Shown: piece by piece, positions 25,043 through 36,934 of the stretch
How the letters are laid out: every line of letters starts with the position of its first letter
Position numbering within the stretch: position 1 is the stretch's first letter
Assembly (NCBI GenBank): GCA_948150685.1
Contig: OX411306.1
Coordinates: forward strand, 234,369,147 to 234,433,146
Reading direction: 5' to 3'
DNA from: Rhaphigaster nebulosa
Lineage: Eukaryota; Arthropoda; Insecta; Hemiptera; Pentatomidae
Length of the DNA stretch: 64,000 nt
Made by a program: the position numbers and the translations under genes
Notes under the pieces: generated by a model
Told to the model about the DNA's origin: nothing
Databases searched by the model: none
The model's input: only the letters and a program-made list of their open reading frames with translations

Positions 25043-25369
25043 ATGACTTTCGCCCGTTGTATGAGTATACATCTTAATATTTATGCCATGGAGAAGTTAT
25101 TACGTAATATGAACTGCAGAATATATTGTGTGGTAGAGAAATTACAGCGGTATATACGTACCGTACGACCTCTGATGCTGAGATATAGGGCGGTGAGAAG
25201 TGGCAGTTTGAATGGCAGCTGGCGGTTCAGTCATTCATTGATCATTCCCTGCAGCTGTAGCCTCATCATCCTCATTACCTCATCCCTGTCATACTTGCAA
25301 TATTATTTTCCACGAGACGAAATTGAAGGATTTTATGAAAGAACAGTAAAAGTTGTTAACACTATTTAG
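25043..25369 (+). CDS. Unassigned ORF, 108 codons from first ATG
   Basis: The frame is open from about 24968; the first ATG is at 25043 and the stop at 25367. The first third is Met/Asn/Tyr-rich. The middle (25130-25320) is GC-richer than its surroundings and encodes an Arg-rich stretch, then a hydrophobic run (IIPCSCSLIILITSSLSYL) long enough for one membrane span, then RDEIEGFYERTVKVVNTI. At this base composition a 130-codon open frame is unexpected by chance but not impossible in 64 kb. No family recognised and no splice or promoter evidence. It may equally be a transposon remnant or chance. Confidence 0.2.
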   Translation: MTFARCMSIHLNIYAMEKLLRNMNCRIYCVVEKLQRYIRTVRPLMLRYRAVRSGSLNGSWRFSHSLIIPCSCSLIILITSSLSYLQYYFPRDEIEGFYERTVKVVNTI

Positions 25370-25559
25370 ATGTTAGTCGCTTAATTTTTTTAATAAAATT
25401 TCTTATGGTCTTCCTCCATCTCTTAAAACTTCGACTGCTCAGATTAGAGCATATAATTCATATGTGGATAGGCGCATAGGCATGTTAGCGCATAGTTCAA
25501 GACTTGTCATTCCCACGTGATTTGTAAAAGTGTCATAATTTTAAAAGAATAAAAAAACT

Positions 25560-26800
25560 TTAGTTGGTTCAGGGAAAGACGATTATTTAATCTTATTTAG
25601 ACCTCCAAAAGAGTTCAAATAGACAGATTATTTTATGACTAGTAGTTCATTAACTGTAGACCTCGCGAAAAACTCTAAAATCTGCTCTTTATTTCAGCTT
25701 TTGTCAAAGAATCAACCAATCTTTTCATTGATTGAGAAGCCCACATTGTTTACAGGGATACCTGACCTCAGAATTTGTTCAAATTCAAATCTCCATATAT
25801 ATTTTTGAATATTTCATTATCAATAATTTTAATATCATATCAATTTATTTTATTTTGCGTCTGTATATACCAATCACATCGAAAATCCGTTCAATACGAA
25901 TATGATATTTCACAAAGCGCTTTCGGCTTCAGTTCGCATTGTCCTCTTGTAACATCGAGGGCATCAGTAATATAATTGCAAATCTCAATGTCAAAAAATC
26001 ACCAATATTCAACAAGATTCGTGTTGAAGATGTCAAAGAAAATTTACAAATAATCACAAAATCTACTACACAAGTGAAAAAAATTTAGTCGTATTTTCGT
26101 AGACCTTTGTACTCTACCAAAAGACATCGGAGATGTGTATTCTTTTTAAGTCCGTTTCATAACTCCTAAAACATGATATGGTATGTTTCGGAGAAATCTT
26201 ATTAATATATGTATAGCTTAATTAAGTGAATTGGTAAACCCGACACCCTTGGAAAGGATCTCCAATCGTATTTATAATATCCCAACCTATTCACCATAGC
26301 AGGGAGTCTGTGGTCTCTAACCTTTTAATTTAAAATACAGTTTGAGTGATCGGTTCCCTTCTGGAACCGTATACAAATACAGAGTATATTGCATATGTAA
26401 ATTGAATAAATGCAGTTTCTGGAACCACCAACTGCCTTAGAAAAGCAGTTATATATATAAATATAAACATGTGGATATTACCGCTATATTTGGACACTTT
26501 CCCAATTGGATCAACTGAGCTCATATTTGGTATGTATGGTTGTTTTCTAGGATGAATATTACCATAGAAACCGAGATAAATTTTAGCATAATCTCAGCCT
26601 TTTTTTTATTATAATTAAATATAATTTAATCTCCTCAGAACTATTTTAATTTTCTTATTTTGTTTACTCTTCACAGCGAGAGAATAAAAATTTACTCACT
26701 TGGTTTTAAATGTCTTCAAGGAGTATTCATATCAAATTTGAAGAAAAACGGAAACAACCCGTTTGGTCGTGACGGCGAAACAAACAGAATTTATATGATA
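25560..26800. repeat. Degenerate dispersed repeat R2, copy 2
   Basis: Second copy of the element at 15640-16790, direct orientation. The best-conserved blocks are aaaatctgctctttatttca at about 25675 and the region 25950-26060. The match is patchy, with large length differences between blocks. Confidence 0.55.
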
Positions 26801-26839
26801 AGGTGCAATTAAAACGATCGCCATCATGAATCGGAATGA

Positions 26840-26900
26840 AAAATTCCGTTTTTTTTGAAAAATTAAAATGAAACGCAATGAAAAATTGCGTTTTTCTTGA
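26840..26900. repeat. Two adjacent short hairpins
   Basis: cggaatgaaaaattccg and, about 30 bases on, cgcaatgaaaaattgcg are each palindromic with the same aatgaaaaatt centre. They look like two diverged copies of one ~17-nt stem-loop, the first followed by T8. Possibly element ends; the ggaatgaaaa motif resembles the MITE end at 59950. Confidence 0.45.
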
Positions 26901-27079
26901 CTTCTAGGAACATTTGTTAAATCAGGTTATGTTAGCTCATTTTCCTTCAGTATGTGTTTAGATGTCTTGGTATGATGTACAGTTTCTAGTTGATGAGTAT
27001 TTTTTTTTTTTATACCTTATTTCATATCATACATTTGATATGAAATGTTCTGCACTTATTCTGCATACACGCATACATG

Positions 27080-27245
27080 CCTGTTTTTCTTTTTTTTTCC
27101 CTGATGATGCCTTAGTTGGCGAAACGTTGACAGGTTTATGTTTTAGTGATTCAAGCCTTTTTTTTTTTGGAATCTCCATTATATCCTTACAATTAATTTT
27201 TCTCTCTTTTGGGTTTTTCGTTCTTTTATATAAAAGTTGGTGTTA
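27080..27245 (+). repeat. Stem-loop repeat R3 with CTGATGA...GAAAC core, copy 1
   Basis: CTGATGA at 27101-27107 and GAAAC at 27121-27125 enclose a short stem (gcc-ttagtt-ggc). The following block (gattcaagcc, ggaatctcca, then ccttacaattaatttt-tctctttt) recurs at 30420-30510 and in part at 30940-30985, so this is a dispersed family. The CTGATGA/GAAA arrangement is that of the hammerhead ribozyme core, which is known from the ends of some retroelements, including Penelope-like ones. The base pair next to GAAA is not formed here (U opposite C), so self-cleavage is doubtful. The translated ORF over it has no motif. Confidence 0.55.
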
Positions 27246-29640
27246 AATACATATTTAATCTTATAACGATCTCTTATAACGATCATACTAATTCTATGAA
27301 ATCCAAAGTGCTATTATTATTATTATTTATTTATTTTTTAATTTGAATTCGCTTTTGGGTCTATCTTCGAAAATAGGAAAATCACAGTCCCATGAAGAAA
27401 TCTTTTTTTTTTTTTAATGCATCTGGCAAACGTTTTTTCATTGATTTGGATAAAGTATGGTCTTAGATTGTTTTTATTAGGCGATAGCTTTCAGGTTAAT
27501 AATAATAATTTTACATATGTAAACATGTTCTGAATATTAAAATCCTCTCTCCTCCACATGTCCCATTGCTTTAATTTTCTACATTGACTTTGTAGGAATT
27601 TTCAGAAAAGAAAACACAGAGAATGTAAGTTAAATATCTGATGAATTTATATTTTAGTTCTTCAGGTTTTATGGGCTTTGGTGTTGGGTGAATATGGGAG
27701 ATCTAAAGGAAACAGAGTTCCAGTTTCCCGGAATAAATAAGGGATTTATTATTATTATTAAACAACTAATAAGCACAAAAACGGCATTCACTTTTTATTC
27801 TTTATAAAACGTGTATTTCATTCAATATGCTCTAATTCAGTCGCTTATTAATAACTAAAATTAATTGATCACACACACAATGGAATAATTTAAAATAATA
27901 TAGTAATCATAATTTAATAATAATGTAATAATTTAATTAAAAATTATTGAAACTAAAGATATTTCAATAAAACTAAACATTTTTTTATTTTATTGTTATT
28001 ATTTCCTTGTAATATTCGCTCACCCTCTCTCCCGCACTCTACTCTATTCCCCACCTCACACACACTCTCCACCTCACTTTTGAAAATTGGAATATTTTGA
28101 TTTATGTTCCGTTCTAAAAACAATTACGATGGAAGATTTTTACAACAGTATCTGAGAAATTAAAATCAATGAAAAAAATTTACAGTGTTGTCTGAAGTAA
28201 AAAGAAAATTTCAAGAAAATTTTTGAAAAATGATCCTTCACTATATTCTATCATATATTTTATAATTAAAAAAAATATTGTATACAGTATAAAATTATTT
28301 TTGTGCACACTATAAAATTTACAATACATGTTAATATACTTAAGAAGAAAATGCTTAAATTTTCGTATCTCTTAGAGATCTATCCTCAAAACATCATGGC
28401 CAAAAAGGGTTCAATTCCGGTTTGTAATAATAGTTGAGTAGCTACTTGATGAAATGTGTTCTGAGGTCTGGTCTTAAAAAATGAAACGAAGGTTATTTCT
28501 CAATAACTTGGGGCGCATTCACATAAATTTCATTCGAAATACTTCACACACATCGGTCAACGAACCTGTGAACCTGTCTAAAATGCCTTGCCACAGATTT
28601 ATGTTTCTCGTCTTTATATCTCCTTTACATTAATTTTTCTTAAAATCATCCTACTAATCGGAATGAATACTTATTTAGCGCATTAATCATAATGGATAGG
28701 TCACTATAATTCATAGAATACAAAAGATGAGCATGCACTTTACTTCACATTGTGCCCAGTTCATTCAGTGACCGGTCCATTGAAGGTTGAGTTATCTCCA
28801 CTCGTTGGGGCTCAACGGGATATTCCAGCACTTTCAAAGGATGTTAATTGCTCTGGGAATAACAGCTTTAAAATTTAGAGAATATAAGATTAAATTATTT
28901 TTTTTAACCCGGTTTGCAGCAGGAAAAATTCGAATAAATTCTTTGAAGAAAACTTAAATTTTCTATCTTATATTTAGATATTGAGTTTAAAGTTCTCTTT
29001 TTCCTCCTCTTTACTCCCAATAATTGCATTCAAATATTACAATTTTCTTTGTATTTTAGTTAATTTAAGAAAATAAAAATTGTTAATCGTCTGCAAAACT
29101 GGGAAATCTTTAATTGTCAAATCCCAACGTCTCAAAGGAAACAACTTTATCCAAATAAAATTTGATCGTATTAAGGTTTTTTTTTCTAAATAGTGATTTA
29201 CTCTCGACTAGAAAAAATTAACAGTTCATTTTTGTGTAGTAAAATTACTCTGAAGCAACTATTTTGAAGATGATTGATTTCATAGTTTTACCGGTGAAAC
29301 CATCTGACGTGTTTCCCTGTTTGGTTTTAAGTAACTTTTGATAGCCTTAGGATAAGTCTGTATTATTTGGATAGGAGTTGCGAAATATCATTTGTGATTT
29401 TATAAAATATATTATTAATTTTATATATGCACGAACATATACGAATATATGTGGATACGTATATTGAAATATTTAACAATTTAAAATAAGATGATTAAGA
29501 GATATATTAATGAATAGGTCCTAAAACTGACCATTCACTGTCCAACTCAGTAGGTCTATGCCGTAGGACTTTCATTCGTCCACTCAAGGTCTTACAAGGG
29601 ATCCGATCTGCTATTATAAGCCTCTACGCATCGTTTACCA
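27246..29640. other. No gene seen; one CT-rich tract
   Basis: AT-rich DNA with poly-T runs. Positions 28019-28078 are a pyrimidine- and CA-rich tract (ctctctccc, cacacacactctccacc). About 28520-28830 is somewhat GC-richer without an open frame. Nothing recognised. Confidence 0.45.
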
Positions 29641-29648
29641 ATGCTTTT

Positions 29649-29846
29649 AAAAAATATGAAAATGTCGGAAATTGGTCTTGCTATGGCGTTATTGAAAAAA
29701 AAGTAAAAAAGAAAATTCAGACGAAAAAAGTGTTTATGAACGGAATAAATTATAGTGATCTGAAAATGTTAAATGAAATTAAAACAAAAGATTATAAAAA
29801 TTACTTAAGAATGGATAACAAAATCATCCCTCTAGGAAATGATTAA
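29649..29846 (+). pseudogene. PIF/Harbinger-like transposase N-terminal fragment
   Basis: An uninterrupted frame ending in TAA at 29844 contains YSDLKMLNEIKTKDYKNYLR followed by MD. This fits the conserved N-terminal motif of PIF/Harbinger nucleases (L--EL---D---f-NyLRM-), preceded as usual by a basic segment (KKVKKKIQTKK). The match stops right after the LRM motif and the DDE catalytic region is absent, so only a fragment remains. The frame is open further upstream (to about 29513), but that part is not transposase-like. Assignment rests on one motif. Confidence 0.45.
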
Positions 29847-30057
29847 TGATAAAAAATATAGTTAAGGTTTATATTATTTATGTAACACGTTTTTATCTAA
29901 AAGGTTTATACATTTTCATAGTCCATATAACTTAAATTAGTTGAAAGATCGGGTCAAATGATGATTACAATCCGAGAGAAATGATTTATTGAAAATCAGT
30001 GCTGCCCAAATACATTGGGTTGCTACAGTACACAGCGTACTGATCAATCCATAGTGA

Positions 30058-30060
<3 letters not shown>

Positions 30061-30106
<46 letters not shown>
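30061..30106. repeat. (TA)n microsatellite
   Basis: About 22 TA units. Confidence 0.95.
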
Positions 30107-30108
<2 letters not shown>

Positions 30109-30409
30109 CACATTTTACATTTCTTTCTTTTTTTTCCTTCCCTTTCCTTTTTATCACTTAATCATCCATCCACACAATTCATAGCATTTTCATCTTTATT
30201 CGATTACACTACATTTTCTTTTTTTTTTTCTATCTTTTATTTATTTGTATCCATTTAGCTACTTTCTCATCTCTCCATAATTCTCTCTTCCAGTTAAAAA
30301 TCAAGCCTTTCTTAATCCAGTATACAATCTCTAGATAATTGAAAAATTTATGAAACTAATCATACATCAAAATTTGAACGCACACATATATAGAACAGTA
30401 CCGGAAAAT

Positions 30410-30516
30410 GCTTACTGGTATTTCAGGGACTCGAGGCTTTGTGTTTAGAATCCTCCAATTATATTCTTACAATTAATTTATATCTCTTTTGGAATATTTG
30501 CTCTTTTATATTAATA
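30410..30516 (+). repeat. Repeat R3, 3' part, copy 2
   Basis: gactcgaggctttg, then gaatcctccaattatattctt, then acaattaatttatatctctttt parallels 27148-27235. The stem-loop core is not present upstream. The copy runs directly into a (TA)n array, as the 27-kb copy runs into tatataaaag. Confidence 0.6.
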
Positions 30517-30520
30517 TATA

Positions 30521-30586
<66 letters not shown>
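30517..30586. repeat. (TA)n microsatellite
   Basis: About 35 TA units with one tt interruption near its start. Confidence 0.95.
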
Positions 30587-30589
<3 letters not shown>

Positions 30590-30819
30590 GAATTAGCCGT
30601 TTGCCCACTATTTTTTTTGGAGAGGATGCTATGCTTACCTTAGGATAGTTTCTCTTTTGTATTGTATTTATTATTTTGTACTTCTTGTTTATTATTTGAT
30701 TTATTTTTATGACCTTTTGTGTTCATAGGCACACGTCTAATTGTTTTTCTGTTTTCTGCTGATGAACTGGTTGAATATAACCTTTCTAAGCTGTTGTTAT
30801 GTTACCTCTCTTTCCCATC

Positions 30820-30985
30820 GGTGTGTGGTAACATATATGGATGTGATGTGTCTAGCTGATGAGTCACGGTTGATGACGGTTGATGTGAGATTTGCTTGTC
30901 ATTGTGATGCCTGAATTGGCGAAATGCAGACTGATTATTTGTTTCTGAGACTCGTGGCTTTGTTTTTGAAATTATCCAATTCCTT
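30820..30985 (+). repeat. Repeat R3, copy 3 with degenerate core
   Basis: tgtgatgcctgaattggcgaaatg at about 30903-30926 lines up with the CTGATGA-GCC...GGC-GAAACG core at 27101-27126, with the first bases changed and the closing GAAAC altered to GAAAT. The following gactcgtggctttg also matches the 30.4-kb copy. The core residues are lost, so it would not be catalytic. Confidence 0.5.
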
Positions 30986-31590
30986 GCTTGCGTTTATAAA
31001 AACTTAACAAATAAAAGTAAAAAAAAAATATTATAAGGAAAGACTATTTTATGAAAAATGGTAAATCGATTATTGACTGTCAAAAATTTTTTAGTCCGGT
31101 TCCTTTGCTATTTCCAGGAACGTAAATAAATTATGAACTCCACTAACTTGATTATAATTGAAATACGAGACTAATGATTGCCTTTAATTAAATGGACAGT
31201 TCACATATCACAATGATTTATTTCGCATTTGCCCAATTCATAAATTTATCGCCTCTATCTGATTGATCATACTTTTACCTACATATTTCTAACGAAAGTT
31301 AACTAGAATATAAAATATATGTATTGTTTTTTTGTTTTTTTCTTTTTAATTGAAATTTAGACAAATAAGCAAAATGAGCTACTAAAATTATATCAAATAT
31401 TCAGCTCATCTTCATCATTCGTGTAAACAGGTAAATTTATAAAATAAAGTAATAATCAAAATCAGAATTTAATAATAAACTTTTATTTTACTTATTGACA
31501 ATATAATACACCTAAAATATCAGATCCATCAATTGATTATAGTCGAATCATTTAACTATATCTTTATGTTTAACTTAATTTCTTTTCACT
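30986..31590. other. No gene seen
   Basis: AT-rich, no recognisable feature. Confidence 0.5.
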
Positions 31591-31594
31591 CGCA

Positions 31595-31940
31595 TCTGTC
31601 CCAAATGAGAGTGACAATTTTGATCCATCAGCAATTATGATGCAAACAAAAGATAGTCATGGCATGTTAGACATGGAGGAGGATAGCATTCGGAAAAGGA
31701 GATCTCTGATCTAGCTCCTTTTCAGTTTTCTCCAATTGGGCATTATTGAGTGTTGGTTGATAATTGGCTTTTGTAAGTCGGTATGCAGACTTTTGTTGTT
31801 CACATACCAAGGACCTCCTGTCATTAGTCTAAAAATTTTGGATTGAAAAGATTATAGTTTTTTTGAGTGCATCTTTTATGCTGAATCGTACATCTGTAGA
31901 ACTTACGTCCTATATACGCTGTGTGTTTTTATTTAGATTT
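31595..31940 (-). mobile_element. LINE-J fragment (C-terminus), degenerate
   Basis: Minus-strand translation gives SFQSKIFRLMTGGPWYVNNK then SLHTDLQKP, matching FQSKTFRTITKAPWYISN and TLHTDLNMP of the LINE at 35010-36480. RKLKRS and IRDLL match its last residues. Several stops. On the plus strand the order of blocks from agatctctgat to cgctgtgtg parallels 35158-35470. Confidence 0.75.
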
Positions 31941-32814
31941 GTCTAATTTTCGGCTTTGATGATTTGGAAAAAATAGAGTAAAATAACGACTTAGGCTTTT
32001 AAAAGAATATTTTTATAAAATGAGTTTTCTTTTAGGACTGTTTGAAATTTTCTAAAAAAAAAAAAAATAAAAAAACAGGTTAGAGTAATCTATTCAGTGC
32101 AAAATAGAAGATTTTTTAAAAATTTGTTAGAGCCGGATAAAAATGGATAAGCTTCTTATTTGATTTAGGTTGTGTGCACAGATTTAAAGGCTGAAACTGA
32201 AAACATATCAACAGGTAGAGGGTCAAAGCTGCCAACCGGAAAAAGTACACAGCCCTTTCAGAAGATAACACTGGTCATATTGATCTATAACAACTTGCCA
32301 AGGGTTAAAAAAATATATTACGGTTCGAAATATCCTGTTCTAATAAACAGTTTCAGAAGATAATTATCTATGCTAGTTAAATAAGGTTTATATTTATTCT
32401 AATTTTGCAACAAAAATAAAATGCATGATTTAAAAAGGAAGTAAAAATTAAAATACTAGATGAAAGAAATATTGGTCGTTTCTCGTATTGTTTTAATGCT
32501 CTTTATTTAAAGAGGAATTAAATTTAATGCAAAATTTATTTAAATAAATTTAAATATGTAACTATTTAAATCTTCAACTAGTAAATATGTTATTAAGTTA
32601 AACAATTTAATGACTTTTAGGGGATGGGGAGGGGTTATTTATTTTAGGATTGTTTTATATTTCTGTAAAGAGCCATTATCTTTTTGATGATTTCTCCTTT
32701 TATAACGAATTAATTGCGCGTCAATTACTACTCTAGTTGAAAATATAAAAATCTGTTTTCGTATTATTACAAGGAGTGATGGCCGACTTAGTTAGTTCAG
32801 CTATATATTAAAAT

Positions 32815-33072
32815 GTGAATTTCAAAAAAAATAATTGGATGGCATTTAGCAGAAAGAAACCAATCCACAAAATATGCAAAAATGAGTTAGATGTGATTTT
32901 TAATAGAATTAGTGCTTACTATTTCGATGGGAAAGAACTATCTCTTGATTCAGATATCTTCAATGGAAAATCGAAGTTGAAAAAGTTATTTGAAATAGAA
33001 CCGAACTACATAATGTTTTCAGAGGAACAAATTACAATGTCTTCATATTATAGAATAAAATTAGGTTTGTGA
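32815..33072 (+). CDS. Unassigned ORF, weak
   Basis: 85 codons, Lys/Ile/Asn-rich but with a fairly even spread of Asp, Glu and Ser (for example DGKELSLDSDIFNGKSKLKK), ending just before the inverted-repeat element at 33095. The frame has no upstream ATG; the first is an internal Met at codon 9. No family recognised. It could be a decayed transposon gene or chance. Confidence 0.15.
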   Translation: MNFKKNNWMAFSRKKPIHKICKNELDVIFNRISAYYFDGKELSLDSDIFNGKSKLKKLFEIEPNYIMFSEEQITMSSYYRIKLGL

Positions 33073-33094
33073 CAAAAAAACAAATAAACTTATT

Positions 33095-34140
33095 CTCCGT
33101 AATTATTTATTAAATGTATTTGATTAATAAAGGCTAAATTAGCTCCATCAACTCTTTATGATTTTACCTGATGTTCTCATGCCAACATCAGATAAATATT
33201 CTATAAAGGGCCAAACTTACATCATTATTAAAACTATCTACAATTCAAATTGATTACATATTAATCATATTAACTATTACATAACTGTTATTATGTTTAT
33301 AAATCTATATCAAAATTATATTTAATATGTCATTTAAATTTGAAATATGTTTAATCTGGTAAACTTTCGTTAAAAAATAATTTAGTAATTATTTCATTAA
33401 ATTAAAATGATCATGGTTAGGTTCAAGTCAAATTAATTAAAATTATTTACAAGCAATTAACTGTACTCAGTCTGCAGATTAATTAATGTATAATCATAAT
33501 AATACTCTCAAACAATTTACAATTAATTGTAAGGTCAGCTATACGGTGCTGTTAATGTAATAAGTATTTATTTCTTAATTATAATTAGTTTTTATCAGTA
33601 AACTTACTTAATGATTTATTGAGTTTTACTGAACCTTGATAAGGTTATTGCTTTACTAATGTAACTTGAAGAGGTTCTCATAGGTTTTATTGATCTATAT
33701 ATTGTGTTTATATGAAAACCGTTTGAGATTATTGAGAATTTACGAAAATTTTATGAAATATTTTAATTACTTGAAAAAACTTTATGAACTATTTTTCTTA
33801 TTTAAGGAATTAAATATTATTTTAATAGTGATTGATGTATTTCTGTTTTAATTTATTTTGGTGCATCTTCTTTATAAATATTTATAATTTTGTTTCAAAT
33901 ATAATATTAGCGGTTATGTTTACCATTCGTGCCTGATTGAAAATTGCAAACTTTATCAATGTTTCTTGTTATGCAAATGTATTCCAAGATTTTTCGTTTG
34001 CTATTAGTGTTTTCAGTTGCTTTTATATAAGTGTGTTTAAAATCAAAATTACGATTATGATCTGATGAATGTATGAGAACCGAAACATTTGGTGTAATAA
34101 TAAAAAGAGTTGGTGAAGCTAATTTAGCCTTTATTAATAA
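33095..34140. mobile_element. 1-kb non-autonomous element IR1 with ~80-bp inverted ends
   Basis: 33113-33195 is the reverse complement of 34050-34140, with conserved blocks such as gctaatttagcctttattaa, aaagagttg and gcatgagaac/gtatgagaac. Outside them lies a possible target-site duplication: aataaacttatt occurs at 33083-33094 and 34141-34152. The ~850-bp interior is AT-rich and non-coding. The right end carries ctgatga...cgaaac (34061-34086), and the inverted left end carries ctgatg at a matching place, so the ends resemble the stem-loop repeat at 27.1 kb and the ends of the 43.4-kb element. Inverted ends with hammerhead-like cores recall Penelope-like elements, but no reverse transcriptase is present. 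Confidence 0.6.
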
Positions 34141-34152
34141 AATAAACTTATT

Positions 34153-34998
34153 TAAAAGATTCCAGATTTCCTAAGACTTGGGTTAAATCAAATAACGTGC
34201 AATAAAGGATTGGTTCTCTTCTGCTAAATGCGGTCCAATTGTTTTTTTGTTTTTTTTTTCCTATTTTTGTATTGCATTAAGTTATTTAGACTGTAAGCTT
34301 TATATTATCGATATTAAATTGATATCGTTGAGAAAAGTACTGTAATAACAATTCATTACGTCAGAGGTAAACTGTTTAAGTGCAATTTTACTGAATTTGC
34401 ATACTACATTACAATACTATGGCATTTGTTTAATTCTGGCCATATTATTCTGACCACTTCAAATATAAAAAATGACCACTAACCGAAACAAGCAACAAAT
34501 TGAAATTTTTTGCTGTCCTTTAAAACTTTGAAAATGTTACTTACGACAGTTTATCTGTGAGATACAGAATTAACTTACGAAAATACAGTTGAGATGAATT
34601 CATTGGAGCTAAGGCGCAAGAGTCTACTGTACCCGCAATACAGTTCTGCCGTGCGGTTTAATAGCTCTACATTTTGTATAACTTCAGGCTCTGAATGGTT
34701 TGAAGTACAACAAAAGATAAAATAAGTCAGCTGATTTAACTTTTGTATTTTATTTTCTTGTTATTTGAATTTATAATTTGTTTTCTCGCAATATTTGATT
34801 TTCTTACAAATACGTACATGTACATATACATCGTACACCATACAGGAGGTACCAACTTCAATTTAACAATAACAATATGATAAAATAAATAAAAGCATTA
34901 ATAAGATAACTTTAAAAAAATCACAAATATTTTTTTTTTAATAATTTGGATCACGATAAAAGGTGATACCTATATTTGATCTTAAAATAAGTAAATCT
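34153..34998. other. No gene seen
   Basis: AT-rich; ends in the poly-T tract that marks the tail of the minus-strand LINE. Confidence 0.5.
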
Positions 34999-36480
34999 TT
35001 TTTTTTTTTAACTTTATTTTTAAATTCACACCTGTCTATTAGACAACCAGTGAATTTGCTGGCTATGTACATGTCAACGTGGCATGAAAGGCATGAGAAA
35101 GAGTAGTACCCAGCGGCACCTCTTCCTGTCGTGATAATCGTATATAGTTAGTCTAGCAGATCCCTCATCCAGCTCCTCTTCAGCCTTCTGCGGGTGTTGT
35201 CAGGCATGTTGGTTGTCGCCATATCTTGTATGAGTGTGTTAGGATGTCCGTGTAAGTTATCGTGAAATCGTTTGTAGTGGGTCCGTATGTGTTCGTTAAC
35301 TGTAGGCATATTGAGGTCTGTATGTAACGTAAAGTTGCTGATGTACCAAGGGGCTTTGGTGATAGTCCTAAAAGTTTTTGACTGAAAAATTTGGAGTTTT
35401 TGTACGTGTGTTTTTTTGGCTGTCCCGTATATCTGTGAAGCGTAGGTCCAGATGGGCTTGAGTAAGTAAGTGTAAGTATTCAATTTATGTCTAAGTTTCA
35501 ATTTTGAACGTTTTGAAAGAAGTGAATATAACAGTTTAAGTCTTTGGTTTAGCGTTTTTTGTTTATTCTTGATGTGTGGGCCCCATGTCATTCTTCTGTC
35601 AAATGTCAGGCCAAGGTATCGAATTTTGTCTGTCTGCGGAATTACTACATTGTCGAGGTATATTGGAGGACAGGTTTCTTGTCGGAGAGTAAAAGTGATA
35701 TGTTGAGATTTGTCTTGATTAAGTCTAATTTTCCAAAGTTTGCACCAATCCTGAAGTTTTGTTAGGTGATGTTGTAAAGTCTGTGAGGCGTGTGCTGGAT
35801 TTTGATGTTTTGTTAGAATCGTTGTATCGTCTGCATACGTCGCTATCAGAGTTTCGGTGCTGTTTGGAATATCATGTGTATATATGATGTAGAGCAGCGG
35901 AGCTAGTACTGATCCCTGAGGTACTCCTGCTAAGGCCGGTCGAATGGCTGAGATAGTTCTGAGCCTTGGCAGACAGAGAAAAATCTTTCAGAAAGAAAGG
36001 ATTGAAGAATAAGATAATAGGTAGGAGGAAGTATCGCCTTCCGAAGTTTGAAGAGAAGCCCCTGATGCCAGACTCTATCGAACGCCTGAGCGACGTCCAG
36101 AAATACTCCTGTTGCATATAATTTTTGCTCTAGTGCCGTCGATATGTAGTCCGTCACCCTGTGTAATTGTTGAATGGTTGAATGTTGGGATCGGAATCCA
36201 AATTATGTTATTGTTCGTCAGTATGTCAAGAAGTCTTTTGTAGAGTAATTTCTCAAAAATTTTTGAACAAATCGGGAGCAGACTGATAGGTCTGTATGAT
36301 GATGGAGTAGCTGTGTCTTTGTTTGGTTTATGAATCATGACAATGTGTGAATATTTCCATTGTAGAGGGAATTTAGTCGTTCTGAGTATTGCATTGTAAA
36401 TAGAGGTTAGATACACTAGAGCCTTCCTGGGCATTTTCTGGAGCACTTGAGCATTTATCAGGTCATTCACTGATTTTTGG
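34999..36480 (-). pseudogene. Jockey-type LINE (LINE-J), reverse transcriptase, two frameshifts
   Basis: The best-preserved element in the window. Minus-strand order from 36470: PRKALVYLTSIYNAILRT (fingers); SYRPISLLPICSKIFEKLL; FGFRSQHSTIQQLHRVTDYI (seen only after a frameshift near 36205); ATGVFLDVAQAFDRVWHQGL with the first catalytic Asp; a second frameshift near 35950; AGVPQGSVLAPLLY; TYADDTTIL with the catalytic YADD at 35826-35837; KLWKIRLNQDKSQHITF; IRYLGLTFDRRMTWGPHI; LLKPIWTYASQIYG; and a C-terminus ending RRLKRSWMRDLLD at 35148. From the AGVPQGS block to the stop the frame is uninterrupted. The endonuclease ORF is missing (5' truncation). The 3' untranslated part (35010-35147) ends in a poly-A tail (plus-strand T-run 34998-35009). 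All catalytic palm residues are intact, so breakage is by frameshift only. Confidence 0.92.

Positions 36481-36930
<450 letters not shown>

Positions 36931-36934
<4 letters not shown>

Noticed and set aside
27101..27125. A functional hammerhead ribozyme
   Set aside because: The core order is right, but the first stem pair beside GAAA is U opposite C and the outer stems are not evident, so I report only a hammerhead-like motif.
35559..35765. Plus-strand ORF of 68 codons
   Set aside because: It is the antisense shadow of the LINE reverse transcriptase, as are the plus frames at 4791-5183 and 9499-9891.
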